Source: Rhodamnia argentea (lineage: Eukaryota > Streptophyta > Magnoliopsida > Myrtales > Myrtaceae). Taken from it: DNA of 64,000 bases. How positions within the stretch are numbered: the first letter of the stretch is position 1; the number at the start of each line of letters is the position of its first letter. Positions 36,501 through 48,460 of this stretch are shown here, one piece after another. The stretch lies in contig NC_063157.1 in the NCBI RefSeq assembly GCF_020921035.1, positions 248,001 through 312,000 on the forward strand, in the 5' to 3' direction. The notes beneath the pieces were generated by a model, which had not been told where the DNA came from, searched no databases, and was given only the letters and a program-made list of their open reading frames with translations. A program made the translations under genes and the position numbers.

Positions 36501-39500
36501 TTTGTAGTTATCTCATTCATCTAATGCGTAAGAATATTTGGTATTTTTGTCCCTTAAGGGGCTTACATTTGTTAAAGATACTGAACATTGAAGCATGTTA
36601 TACTGTCTAGCATGCTAGAGTTTTTCACGTTTCTTCTCCCTTTGTGAAAGAACACTTGGTCTGGTCGCTCTTTCTTTTTTGTGGAATGGAGTAGATTCTT
36701 GGCTCATGTGCTAACGTTAGTATTTCCATCAGTAATTTCATTACCAATTCTAAACGTACCGATGAAGTTCACAATGATGTTATTGTGTGGTTGACACGTG
36801 ATGCAACCAAAACTCATCAGTTAAGTTATATCTTTTGGATTGTGCTGATGTTACTATACTTGATTTACTAAATACCTAATGTTGATTAATCAACCGGGTG
36901 AATTCAAATTTATATAATGTACCTTTTTGCAAGTTTTGTTAGAATTTCGTCACATTTTGATCAATAAGTCTAACAACATAAACATGATCCTTGGTGATGT
37001 TGATGTTACTCTAAACACTTGATTTAGTAGATATCTAATGTTGATTAACCAACCAGGTGAATGCGAGTTTAGATAATGTAACTTTTCTCAAGTTTTGTTA
37101 GAATTTTGTGATGTTTTGGTCATTAAGTCTAACAACATGAACATGATCCTTGGCGAAACAAAAGACATGACATTTTGCTGAGCCAAAATGGTGGAACAAT
37201 CCTTTGACCAGAGAGACTTGTTTTCCTGCAAAATGGGTATGTGGCTTTTTGGAGCTAGTGGGGTGCAAATTATGTTGTTTTGTGCTTTTGACTTGTGCAG
37301 TTGAGTTTAGGCATGTTGGAGAGTTCATCAATCAGGAACTCGTTGTATCTAGAGATTAAAAGAAGCCATGAGTCTGTTCTGCATTTTAAACAAAAATTTG
37401 CTTGTGAAAGTTGTTGTTCAAGATGTCGTCTGTTAGAAACCAGATGCTGTTTTGAAATCTCTGGTAGTGTAGGTTTTATTTTGTGACTCCTACTGAGATT
37501 CTATTTTCATCATCCTTGTCTTTTTGCAGAATAACTCTGAAGTGTATATACATTGGAAGGGAGCAGCAGAGTTGGTCTTGGCTTCATGTACGAGATATGT
37601 CGACTTAAATGGTCAATTCCAGCCCATTGAGGAAGAAAAGGTTGAAACAACGTCCTTTTGCCTTAGTCAAGTTGAACCATTAAGTTACTACAGCGTGGGG
37701 AAGACAAGTTTTGGTTAATCTTCTGGTTGTGATCTGCCTGATTCAGACATCAATTAAAGAAGATTATTCTAGTACATTCGATTTATTGTGTTTGTTCCAT
37801 TAGATTTATATGTGATAATTTAAATACTATGCAGGGAGGGCGCTGCATTTGCTGTTCTACCTCATCATTTTCTTTTACATCAGTTACTAAGTCACTTCTT
37901 GTATGTGCTGTCTAATTGTGTAAATGACTAGCAGTGGATTAGTGTTTTGTGATTAAATTTCTAGCATGTTTCAGCATAAATTGAGTGAGCCTGTCTCTGT
38001 CATGTTGTGGAGTGGCGAGAAAATTTTATTTGATTAGCTTCAGACTGTAATAGTTTGCTTGATATCTCATGTGATGCATTAGTAACTATGCTGAGGCTTT
38101 CGCCTTTTTGCTCTATGAAGGCATTTCACAAGGTTGGATATAAAAATAGCCATTCCATCCTTCTTTCGCTTAAGAAATAGAGGATTAATAGTGACGCCTA
38201 CGAAATGTACAAGGAGTTTTCATTGGTTACTTTTGTTTTTTAATTCGTATTGTTGCAGGATTTCTTCAAGCAAGCTATTGATGACATGGCGGCAAGGAGC
38301 TTGCGTTGTGTTGCCATTGCTTGTAGGCAACATGATCTTGACGGCATTCCAGCAGATGAGGAGAGTCTTGACAAATGGGTGCTCCCTGAAGATGACCTCG
38401 TCTTGCTGGCAATTGTTGGTATAAAGGTATGCACAGATAGTTATATCTCTACATACAGGGATTTTCCCTTTACCTTCTTTTCTGAATATGTATTTTGGAT
38501 TATGTACAACTGTACAAGCGGACATTGGCTGTCTTTGATGAGTACCTTGAGGTAGAAATACCGTAATAAGTGAATAGCTTGAACCCACTTCTGGTGCTCA
38601 CATATGAAGCTGCTACATACTTCTTCATATGTGACAAAGAGATATTGAGAAAGTTCCAATTAGTACGTGCTTAGCTTTTGGCAATCCATTGCTTTGTTTC
38701 TGTATTGTCGCATCAAATCTTTTGTTTTTTTTGGGACCCAGACCAAAAAGGCATATCATAGCTTGTACAATCATATCATGGGCTTATCACTTTGCCTTTG
38801 TTGATTAGGTGGTGATATTCTATGCACACCTGCTTGTCATTTAACAGATTTAGCTTTTCTATAGCTTTCAAAGTTGATGATATTGTTGCATTTCCAATTC
38901 CTTCTTTGTCTATGTTGCATTTACAGGATCCATGTCGTCCATGGGTCAAAGATGCTGTGAAAGTTTGCGTAGAAGCTGGAGTCAAGGCAAGTCTTTTATG
39001 TATGGCTGCTTAATTAAAATTAGGAGTGTTGTAATATATTATGGATTATTGAAAATCCCTTGTCCAATTGATCAGAAGAGAACTCTTTAACCCTGAGTAT
39101 TTCTGTCACTAATCACTTAAGAAACAAGATTTGGCCTAGCAGTGGTCCATCTTCCTGATCCATGAGGATAGTGATATTTATGGCATAGGATATGTATGTA
39201 CTCTGTATACATTGAGATCCTTAATTAATGAAGATAAGTACCAGCAACCTAATTGTGGTGAGACCTACTGTAACCATATATGCATGTGTTTTAATAGGTA
39301 CGCATGGTCACAGGAGACAATATCCAAACAGCGAAAGCAATAGCTTTGGAGTGTGGAATACTTGGTCCTAGTGACAATGCCTCTGAACCTAATGTTATTG
39401 AAGGATGTGTATTCCGTGCATTGTCTGAGAAGGACCGAGAACAAGTTGCGAAACTAATAACGGTATGGATAACTTTATAGATTCTCCAGTAAGATTGGAA

Positions 39501-42500
39501 GGGCATTTTAACTCCATATTCATGTTTAGGTGATGGGGCGGTCTTCTCCTAGTGACAAGCTGTTACTCGTGCAAGCATTACGCAAAGGAGGTGATGTTGT
39601 TGCTGTAACAGGCGATGGAACCAATGACGCTCCTGCTCTTCACGAGGTCTGACACCAAGCAACTTGACTTAAATAGACTGCGTGCGTGCTTGCATCTATG
39701 ATCATGTACTAATATTGAGATAAAACATGTCATTTATGGGCCACTGTTGCTTCTTATGAAATCTTAGTTTGGGAGATGAATAATAGTTGGATGAGGTCTC
39801 AAACATGTTGTATTTTAAGCCACGTGGGTGAATACCTGTTCTATAAATAAGAAGTCTGTTTCTGTATTAGTAATTAGTATTGATGGACAACTGATTGGTG
39901 TGAAATGGTTTCTCTTTTTTCTCCGTGGAAGAATTTATGCAGATGAATATGGTCATCTGATCTGATTCTAATCTTGCCTCTCTTGCTATCTTGGCGCATT
40001 ATTGTTTGGGACATTTTATCACGTTTAAAATGTTTAGTTTTAGTTAATATAGTAATTTCTTATCGTGGTGATTGCATTTTTGCTATATTGTTGTTTAGGC
40101 AGATATTGGTCTTGCCATGGGCATTCAAGGGACAGAAGTTGCAAAAGAGAGTGCAGACATCATAATTTTGGATGATAATTTCGCTTCTGTCGTCAAGGTT
40201 AGCAAAATGTTCATTCTTGACCTGATGGTATCAGCATAGGTTATCTGCAGTAAATGTTACAGTTTTCATCTCTAGATGTGGCCTTTGGGTCATCGTGGAT
40301 CTGAAGTGGCAGGGTAAAAGCACCTGCCTTTGCATGTGCTTTTCAGACAATCTTCAGCTACAGAAATGGTGTCCCTGTACTACTGGTTTCTTTTGACTGC
40401 TATACCTATTGGTTTTCAGCACCTTTACTTTCAAATCTATAAGGACGAGTGCTGATCATCATATATTTACATCTAGTAATGGTTATTACATCAACAGATA
40501 ACTTTGTAATACTGTAATTTTGGCATCTTCTGTGTTATAGGCTGAGGAATTTGATGGAGGGGGACTTCGTCTCCGATAGAATAATTAAAATATTAAACAG
40601 TGCTTTCATCTAACGGCTTAAGCTTTTAGAACAGTTGGCGATGAAACACAAAATCTTGCGTGGTATCAGAGCACGAGGTCCTGGGTTCAAATCTTTTTGG
40701 GCCCCATTTCCCTCCCCAATTAAATATATCCATGCTTTTTATTAGTCAAACCAAACTAAGCGTGAGGGGGATTTACAGAATAATTAAAATATTAAACCAT
40801 GCCTTTATCTAACAGCTTAAGCTTTTATAACAGTTGGCAGTGATCCCACAAAATCTCAATGTGTAGAATTTCAAAAGATAAACTTCTGTAGTTATTTGGT
40901 CCTAGATTAATGTTAATTCCAAGTCTTCTCGACCTCGGCGTACACCAAATTTATAGTATCAAGTCCATTTCCTCTGTGTAGGTTGTGCGATGGGGCCGTT
41001 CTGTATATGCAAATATTCAGAAATTTATCCAGTTCCAGCTGACAGTCAATGTTGCAGCACTGGTTATCAATGTTGTGTCATCAGTATCGTCCGGTGATGT
41101 TCCTTTGAATGCAGTGCAGGTCTGTAGCTCTGCTGTCCATTTACCATGAACTATGTCCATACTAGTAACATTTGACAGAACTGTGTAGCTTTATAGCCCT
41201 TAAATTTGCTTCTTTTGGAAATTTCGGATGTTGGAGTTGGGTTACGAAATAGGGAAGGATAGACAGGAAAGAAGCTGTCCGATTTGAGATTGACAGGCAA
41301 TCACGGCTCTGAGCGTTAGATTTTTATGCCTACTCATCCATCTCACACCCTCTTGCTTTAGAGTTTTTGCTACTTATCTTCGACTGACGTGACTAGTGTA
41401 TCACGTTCTAGCTGTAGGGAAGATAACATTAGTTCCTTGGTGTTCCTACTTCAAAACTTGCATGACAAAGTGTAAATAACTCCTTTTCTTTTTCCTTCTC
41501 ACATGTATGAGATGAACAATTTCCCTTGGACCTTGAATTAATTTTTTTTTTTTTTTTGGTGTAGAATGGACAGTAAGAAAAGGATAATCTTTTTTCAGAA
41601 ATGTGGGAATAGTGAATATCAGACATTGTTTCTTCTGCATACCAGGATACCTTGTCTTTTGGGTTATCTGATTCTGTTATTGCAAATAAATATTGAATTT
41701 GTTGAACAACCGTGAGGGGCAACTTGACAAAGTGTCACTATTTCCCTTTGACTAATTCCTTTGACTGGAAACATAGTTATTGACCTGTGGTGCTTATGCC
41801 TTTCTTCTCAAGGCAGCTTCTGTGGGTTAACCTTATAATGGATACTCTTGGAGCACTTGCATTGGCTACAGAACCTCCAACAGATCATCTTATGCATAGA
41901 TCTCCAGTTGGTCGAAGGTTATCTCTCTGGCCAATTCCAATATGCTGTTACATATGAATAAACAGGGAAATGCAAAATCTGGCAGTTTCTGTGTTTCATG
42001 TATTATGCCTTCTGGTACTCTTGCTTAGTTTGATTACCACATTGAAACTGTTGAAAAATATTGCTTTACTGGTCAATGCTGTTTTGCTATTAACCAAAAT
42101 ATACATGGGTCAAAGAAAGGTCCTTTTAGAATTTTGATAAGACCATTGTTCTTGGCAATTTGTCATGACATACCTTTTTCTTTGTCCTAGTGGCAATATC
42201 CAAAGCACTAGTCAGCGCCTTTGGACTTTGCAATGGTCAAACCTTTTATCCTTGCCTGTTTTGACCTATCAATCTTATTATCATTGGATACCGAATATTT
42301 GCGCTGAGTGCTTTATATTTGCCATGGCACCTGTCAGTCATTTGTGTAAAGTGTACGCACATTTCGCACTGAGGTGATTCACCTTGCTAAAGGCCTGGAT
42401 TTAACCAGTTCATGGGACTTGCAGGGCGTTTCATGAGTCTCTAGGTAGCTGGGCCACTGCACTTGTGTCTTTGGATTATTAAGAAAAAGAGAAATTCGTG

Positions 42501-43924
42501 TCTTTGCTTTTGCAAGATATGTTCTACACACATAGATGCTAGGGGGTGTCAAATGGACAAATGGGTGCACAAAAAGGGAGAACAACGTGCTTAGCAGGAA
42601 ATACTTAGGGATACATTTTTTGGGTTAACTTTTATTTTGACAGATTATTCTCTGATGGTCACTTTTCTGTCTTTCAGGGAACCCCTCATAACCAACATAA
42701 TGTGGAGAAATTTAATCATACAGGTACATTTTCTCTCCACTGATCTTTAATGATATTCATTTTGTACATCGAAGTTAACTTTTATTTTGGCAGGCATTTT
42801 ATCAAGTTTGCGTACTTCTTGTATTGAATTTCTCGGGGAAAAGTATACTTAAGTTGAATGATGGAACTACGCATCGCGCTACTATGGTGAAGAATTCTGT
42901 GATATTTAATGCATTTGTCCTTTGTCAAGTAAGTATACCAACAATTTGATACTTCCATGCTCTTACTCCTTTGGTTTATGATTACCATTAAAACATGGGT
43001 AATTAATTAGGATGGCATTTGCTATCTCAAATATCTGTTATATATTATATTTCTAGCCATAAAGCTCAAATTGGTGGGTTGTTATTGATTGCAGATCTTT
43101 AATGAGTTCAATGCTCGGAAGCCTGATCAAATTAACGTGTTCAGTGGAGTAACTGGAAACCACCTGTTCATGGCTATTGTGGGAACGACCTTAGTACTTC
43201 AAGTGGGTGGCATTGTTTTTGTGTCATTTTTTCTCTATATTTATACAGATATGCCTTGAACTGATAGTGCGGTTTTGATTGTTTTCTAGATAATCATTAT
43301 CGAGTTTCTTGGTAAATTCACTACCACAGTGAAATTGGATTGGAAGCAGTGGCTGGTGTGTGTTGGGATAGGCTTTATCAGGTTAGTTCAATTCCTCAGC
43401 CTGTTAATAAGAGTTCGTGCATGTGTCTGTGACCAATAAAGTTCTCAAAGTGGAAGGTATTTGAAATATAGGTGTTGAAATCTTAAATGCATTATTTGTC
43501 AAAATCTTGAATGGATTAACTTGGGATGTTATTATTCTCTTCACAAGCTTTATCAAAAGCTCGGTGATTGTATACCATTAAGATGAAGAAAGAGCGAACA
43601 TCATTCTTGCTATTTCAGACATGCTTCAGAGAAGTTGATAAATATTTGAGACAGGCCCATTTTGAGATCTTTAAAATTTTGTCCTGAGTTTGAAAGTTAG
43701 GGACCTGGGCAATTTCACTTGTCCTCCTGGTGCTAGATAATCGAATCCCAGTTCATAATCTTTCCTTTCTCAGTAAAATTAACATATATCTCTTCATTTC
43801 GCTGAATATCTTATTGTCGATGAACAGCTGGCCGCTTGCTATGGTTGGGAAACTCATTCCAGTTCCTGCGACTCCTCTAGCGACGTACTTTGTTAAGCCA
43901 TTCCGCCGATGGAGACGTGCTTGA
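24535..43924 (+). CDS. ACA9: Autoinhibited plasma-membrane Ca2+-ATPase, ACA9-like (P2B pump)
   Basis: Thirty-three exons spanning 19.4 kb splice in frame to about 1087 residues, matching ACA8/9/10 pumps (about 1070-1090). The N-terminus carries the calmodulin-binding autoinhibitory helix across exons 1-2 ([19 protein letters not shown], residues 63-80). Catalytic motifs: TGES (326-329), PEGLP in TM4 (456-460), DKTGT with phosphorylated Asp499, KGAAE in the nucleotide domain, and TGDGTND (804-810). The C-terminus ends [11 protein letters not shown]. Exon 1 is 24535-24729; after a 4.2 kb intron come 28962-29078, 29161-29200, 29948-30063, 30143-30274 and 30377-30466, then onward to 43828-43924. 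The role is ATP-driven export of cytosolic Ca2+, released from autoinhibition by Ca2+-calmodulin. The nucleotide-domain wording ([20 protein letters not shown]) is closest to ACA9, which is pollen-expressed in Arabidopsis. Introns 16 and 23 begin with GC. No stop or frameshift was seen. Confidence 0.93.
25112..25645. repeat. Palindromic element C in ACA9 intron 1
   Basis: The left arm (to about 25245) includes TTGTTCAATCAAGTACCTCA. The right arm (from about 25500) is its inverted counterpart, whose complement includes TTGTTCAATCAAGTAACTCA. Arms are about 130-150 bp and the centre about 250 bp. It is a non-coding, MITE-like foldback element lying directly beside the hAT element. Confidence 0.65.
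25663..26286. mobile_element. hAT-type MITE with 8 bp target duplication
   Basis: The ends are perfect 11 bp inverted repeats, TAGGGGTGAGC at 25663 and GCTCACCCCTA ending at 26286. Both sides are flanked by ATATATGC (25655-25662 and 26287-26294). An 8 bp duplication and TAGGGGTG-type ends are hallmarks of hAT transposition. The 624 bp body is built of GGAACC/GGGTTCC-rich phrases arranged as long subterminal inverted repeats, with no transposase. A second copy of the left end (TAGAGGTGAATGG) starts at 25913, so the element is partly duplicated inside. Confidence 0.9.
28266..28357 (+). other. Probable nuclear plastid insertion (psbD-like fragment)
   Basis: Translation of one frame reads [14 protein letters not shown], very close to the photosystem II D2 segment I remember. 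After about 6 bp another frame reads [14 protein letters not shown], resembling the D2 stretch roughly 30 residues further on. This suggests a psbD piece with an internal deletion. A weak third echo (FRSQIFG) is seen near 28537. It lies in intron 1 of the Ca2+-ATPase gene and is not expected to be functional. Confidence 0.6.
34144..34245 (+). other. GC-AG intron 16 of the Ca2+-ATPase gene
   Basis: The conserved stretch [15 protein letters not shown] requires the exon to end at 34143 (GCCCTG). The intron then starts GCAAGT, not GT, and ends CATAG before GTTCGT. No GT alternative keeps the family sequence. Confidence 0.88.
36844..37153 (+). repeat. Two-copy tandem duplication in ACA9 intron 20
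   Basis: A unit of about 150-155 bp occurs twice, both copies ending ACATGATCCTTGG (first near 36994, second at 37153). They share CTAATGTTGATTAA and AAGTTTTGTTAGAATTT blocks with scattered substitutions. No coding content. Confidence 0.8.
38987..39297 (+). other. GC-AG intron 23 of the Ca2+-ATPase gene
   Basis: The family sequence [14 protein letters not shown] places the exon end at 38986 (GTCAAG), followed by GCAAGT. The acceptor is AATAG at 39297. This is the second GC donor in the gene. Confidence 0.88.
40575..40858 (+). mobile_element. TRIM-like mini-retroelement in ACA9 intron 26
   Basis: A terminal repeat of about 83 bp (ATAATTAAAATATTAAAC ... AACAGTTGG) ends just before an exact TGGTATCAGAGC at 40661-40672, the classic tRNA-iMet primer-binding site. 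An internal part of about 90 bp follows, then the purine tract GTGAGGGGGA (40762-40771) and a second terminal repeat ending CTCA at 40858. It is the same family as the copy at 12696-12983, in opposite orientation. A similar purine tract also precedes the first repeat, so this may be part of a longer array. The left edge is approximate. Confidence 0.75.
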
Positions 43925-44641
43925 AACGGTCGTTTTGCGTCTGTGTGCACGGCATGAAGGCTTTTGCTTGAAGACTCCTGTTCTTCTAGACAGCATAATG
44001 CATGGTCTTTTTTCATACTAATCCGGCACTGTGTTTGTTGCTTCCTATCTCCAGGATATCATTAGCCTTAGTGGGGATTGTTAAGTGAACTTTAAGGTAC
44101 AGTAGTACTAAGTGTAAATAATAAGCTTGTACGTGCAAAGCATGGATCTTTCCCGGCTGAATTTATCAGATTGCTTTCCCGACTTTATTTTTTTGCAACA
44201 CCTGCGTGTTCAGTTGTAAGGGATGGAGGTGCTCCATGACTGTTTAATGTTTCTTAAATGGAGTATTTTTAATGAAAAGATGTGTGTTGACATCTTAACA
44301 AGTGGGAGCGAGATGCAATATTTAGTCCGCGCTGAGGGTTGTGTACAATTTCTTGTCGAATTTGTATGAGATGATATCTGAATACTTGTGTGCAAGCTGG
44401 TGATGTATTGTCGACCGAAAAAAAAGCTGGCGATGTATTGTGAACAGCCAAAGGGGGAGATCAGTGCTCTCAGAAGCTGAGGGTAAATGATATTTCAAGA
44501 TGAAGCTGACAAATGCAGGAATTATTCTTTCATAGATACGATGATGCAGTTAGGAAACCAGGTCTCCGCTACCCGATATGCAAAATTGACGACAGTTGAA
44601 AGATGCATAGGGAGACTAGAGAGTTCATCAATTTGACCAGC
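43925..44641. other. Convergent gap between Ca2+-ATPase and LBD genes
   Basis: Should hold the 3' UTRs of two converging genes. No repeat or other gene is visible. Confidence 0.5.
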
Positions 44642-45660
44642 TTAGAAGTTCCCAAAAGGATGCTCGTCCGATTGAAAGTTGTCCTGCTCCTGCTGATGAA
44701 TGGAAATGGACCGGCAAGGGTCACCTTGTGGCGGTGGCAGTGGCTGGTGCTGCGGATGTGCAGAGTGATGGGTGATTATATCGCCCTTAATCTTCATTAT
44801 CTCACTGTGAATCTGGATGATCTGTTGTTGGAGTTGAGTGATGATTCCAACGCATCCGTAGACAGGGTCCTGAACCCTGGCTATTGCTTCATATGAAATG
44901 CACTCTGCCGCCTCTGCCCGCAAATGCACCGGGACTTGCTGCTCCATCATTGCCATGGAATTACAATTAATAACCCAAAATCATAAAACAAATGGACAAA
45001 TTGTCATTCAAAGTGATACAGAAAGGATCCCCCATCCTCGACCCGCTATAGATTTCATTATCCTGTCCCACAGCAAGCAGGACTACTTAATTTGAAGTAC
45101 ATGACTGGAATTTAGAACACAAACTATTTCATTAGACGAACGGTGTACAATCATATTCTTCTCTGAGCTTCTCTTCAGGCACCACTTTCATTTAGTATAA
45201 TTTTTGGCTTAGTATAGTAAGAGCAGCTAATGTGTTTGCCAGTCTTTTACATGTAGAGAATGAGAAACTTGGTTTCATTTTTCTTTGGCCGGAAAACTTG
45301 GTTGCACGGCATAATTATCACAAGAGATATGGACATCGACATTTCTATGCTATCGATTGATGAAAAATACGCCGAAGTGAAGCAGAACATGGAAAACCTG
45401 TACCGAAGTTGTCGACAAACCATTGAGACATTGCCTTGTATGAAAGAGAGATTAAGCAGCATTTTTTTTTGGGGGCTTAATACTCAAAAAGCATGTGAAC
45501 TGACCTGAAGCATTTTGGTGACATTGCTGGCACCAAAGATCTTATGGACACAAGCAAATCTTTGTGGATTCGAGGAAGGGAAATAAGGAGCCAAGATGCA
45601 GTCTTGCGGACATTTTCTTCTCAAATATTTGCAAGCAGCGCATCTACTGAAGCTCGACAT
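44642..45660 (-). CDS. LOB-domain transcription factor (LBD24-like)
   Basis: Two exons (45660-45505 and 44938-44642) give 150 residues. The LOB signature CX2CX6CX3C is intact near the N-terminus (CAACKYLRRKCPQDC), followed by the GAS-block region (FACVHKIFGASNVTKMLQ at the exon end). The second exon completes the domain (VPVHLRAEAAECISYEA, then ARVQDPVYGCVGIITQLQQQ), and a Gln/His/Pro-rich tail follows. The intron sits after MLQ, the conserved position in LBD genes. LBD proteins are plant-specific nuclear regulators of lateral organ boundaries and related programmes; short length and wording recall LBD22/23/24. Methionines further upstream in frame exist, but MSSFSRCAAC fits the family. Confidence 0.9.
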
Positions 45661-46903
45661 TCGAGATTCTCTAAAGATTCTGCACAGCAAAGATCTCCAG
45701 AAAATCACACCCGAGTTCGGATTCTGATGATGCCATGTAGATCTTCTACTGCATATAATGTTAAGACTGAACATTGTAGGATCCATCTTATAATTTGGTC
45801 CTTTTAGAAATTTTACGAACATGGAAGGTGAAAACGGCTACTTTTTCAAAAGATCCTTGGCAGATGTATGGAAAGTGGCGAGGGAATGGAAGCAATTCGA
45901 CACTAATTCCTCCAACTGATGAAAGTTGATAAACCAATTAGACCAAGGCAAGTGCATTGTATTTTTAGAGAGAGACAATGGTAAACACCAAGACGAGTGG
46001 ATTCTCTCAAGCAAGAAAAGGAAATTGATTCGGGCGCATGTCAGTTCATGATGTGAGTTTTTAGCCATAATCAGAAAAAAAGTTAAATCAAAAGGATTGC
46101 CTTCACCTACACTGAGAGTGCTCTTTCTACGCCAACATGTACAAAAAAAGAACAAGAAAAAACGACGTTGTGTTACTAGTAGTCCCGTCAAAAAGTTGGT
46201 TCACATCTGCGAGATCACGAAATCCTGCCACTTCATGAATTGAAATTACGAATGTTGGCTTGCTTCGAAATGTAAAGCATGTACATGTCTCAAACGAGCG
46301 AATGATCATAAGCAACAACTTATGTATCGATGCATAAATATCATCAGCTTTTCCGGATGAGCTAAGATGGCCTCACAATCTTAAGAAGATTTGTAGTAAG
46401 AGGAGGGCTAAGCTCGACTTTGAAGAGATGGAGTATTCAAAATGCTTGAGGTTGGTTTAATTTGATCCCAGGGCAATACACTCCAACCATCTCTTGAATT
46501 GACCAAAAAAAAAAAAAAACTCTCTTATGAAATTGCACAATCCTTGGTAATATCCCAACTCCCAAGTACTCAAAGAAATGGCATCTTGTAAGTCCACCTT
46601 CTAATTCCAATTACATAAATTTTGAATGGAATGGTTGGGGGCCAGAGATAACCAGGCAAGAGGTTCTGGCGCATCGTATGTAGTTGGAGCACACTGTCAT
46701 TGGGAATCACTAAACATTTGAAGATCATATTGAAAAAATCACCTTAGCAAAAACTTCAGAAGGGTTTCTTGGTACAATTGTAGGGGACCATATAGTATAA
46801 CCAATCATTCTGTCTGCTTATAGAAAAAATGATGAGGCACACGCACAAATAGACCATGTCTGAAGGCTTCATTCTGTCTTGTGGCTTCTTTTTTCACAGG
46901 GAC
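45661..46903. other. Intergenic DNA between LBD and O-fucosyltransferase genes
   Basis: Contains the LBD promoter side and the 3' flank of the next gene. Open frames here are short and without motifs, and I see no element. Confidence 0.5.
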
Positions 46904-48412
46904 CTAGCAAAAACATGAATAAGCCAGATGGTTCTTCTTCGAAACATAGGTGGAGATATAATTGGCGGCTGATGCAGACGAACCCTCAATGTTGGCTGGA
47001 ACAAGTATTTGAGTCCTTCCAGATGCAATCCTGTTACCGGCTACATTGGCATAAAACAAGCCTGAGATCGCGGGTACAAAAATGTCACTTTGAGAACATA
47101 TGTAGTAGTCGATGACTTTCTCATATGCTGAATCTTCTGCATCAAGGAACTTTGACTTCTTGTCCACAGGCATTATCCCTTCCTGCTCAAAGATTTTAGA
47201 GGCCAAAAAGGATCCATCAGAATAAAGTCATTCTAGAACCTAAGCTATGTTACCTGAGAAGGATGACTAGAAGCAATATTATTAAGTAATTTTTCAATGA
47301 CCAAGACACAACTCTCCAAAGAAAGCAGGCCATATAAAATCCATACACTAATAGTTTGTAGAATACTACCATAACTGAACAGATCTGAATGCTCACTGAA
47401 AGGAAAACAACAAGAAGTATCTCACCTTGGTGTAAGTTTTGGGAAAAAACTTCTTCAAAGCATTAAGGCTGCTGTCCCACCTTGATTCAGTTAAATAGAT
47501 TGTAGTATCCTTGTCAATACCAATCTTCTGCAGAAACTCCGAAATCTCTTGGGCACCAAAACAACTTTTTGTCCCTTGGCAATTCTTCTTTTCCAACATG
47601 TCTACCCTTAGGTCCACGGCTAAGAACTGACCATCAGATTTCCGACTCAATGTTCTTAGACGCTCAACCATTGAGTCAACGACTTCGTGTACCTCTGGCT
47701 GCAACTCCAAAGTCCCAAACATAGCCAAACATGATGTAGAATCAAGGTCACTCTTTTGACTTGGCTTTTTCATGTTTACTGAGGAGAAGTAAGTTGCCAG
47801 TCTTATGTTACGCTTTGACTTAAATTTAGGTTCAACATGATCGACAATGTACTCTTCTGTCACTGTATTTGGGACCTTGACAACTGCAAGATTCCGTGCG
47901 GATATACCAGAAGGTGGTTCTTTTGCTACTCTGACAATTCCATCCAGGCTTCTTACAAACTTATCAACATCATATATCTCTCCAAAGCTCCTGAAGAATG
48001 TATGCATGTCAGGCACAAACACGGTAAACAGTTTCTCTACTATTATCTAGCAAACTCATATGCTCTAGTTATATTTATGAAACTTAAGATAAGCCTTGTC
48101 CTGGAACCTAGAATCCAATGGAGACCATAGTTTTGTCGGACATATCTCTGAGATGTGGTAAGTGTGCTATGGAATGATTAACTTTGTTTTTAGTCAGAGG
48201 AGTTTGCTTTTCTACAAACTGCTATTTTCCTTGGTACTAATTTTTGGAAACTGGGTATCCACGTGAAAATCTGAGAACACAAATGCACAGTGCTACAAAC
48301 CTCCGATCCCCTGGTTTGCTTCCTCTGATGTCAGGGAGTACTAGAGTTGCACCTAAATATTTTGCTACTACCACTGCGGCTGCAATCTGAAGAATTCATA
48401 CAAAATAAGGCC

Positions 48413-48460
<48 letters not shown>

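Noticed and set aside
36200-36620. Open frames in ACA9 intron 20
   Set aside because: Lys-rich or AT-driven frames between two well-supported exons; no motif.
40661-40735. Possible tRNA gene
   Set aside because: Box-B-like sequence only. No cloverleaf or acceptor stem could be drawn, and the context is a terminal-repeat element.
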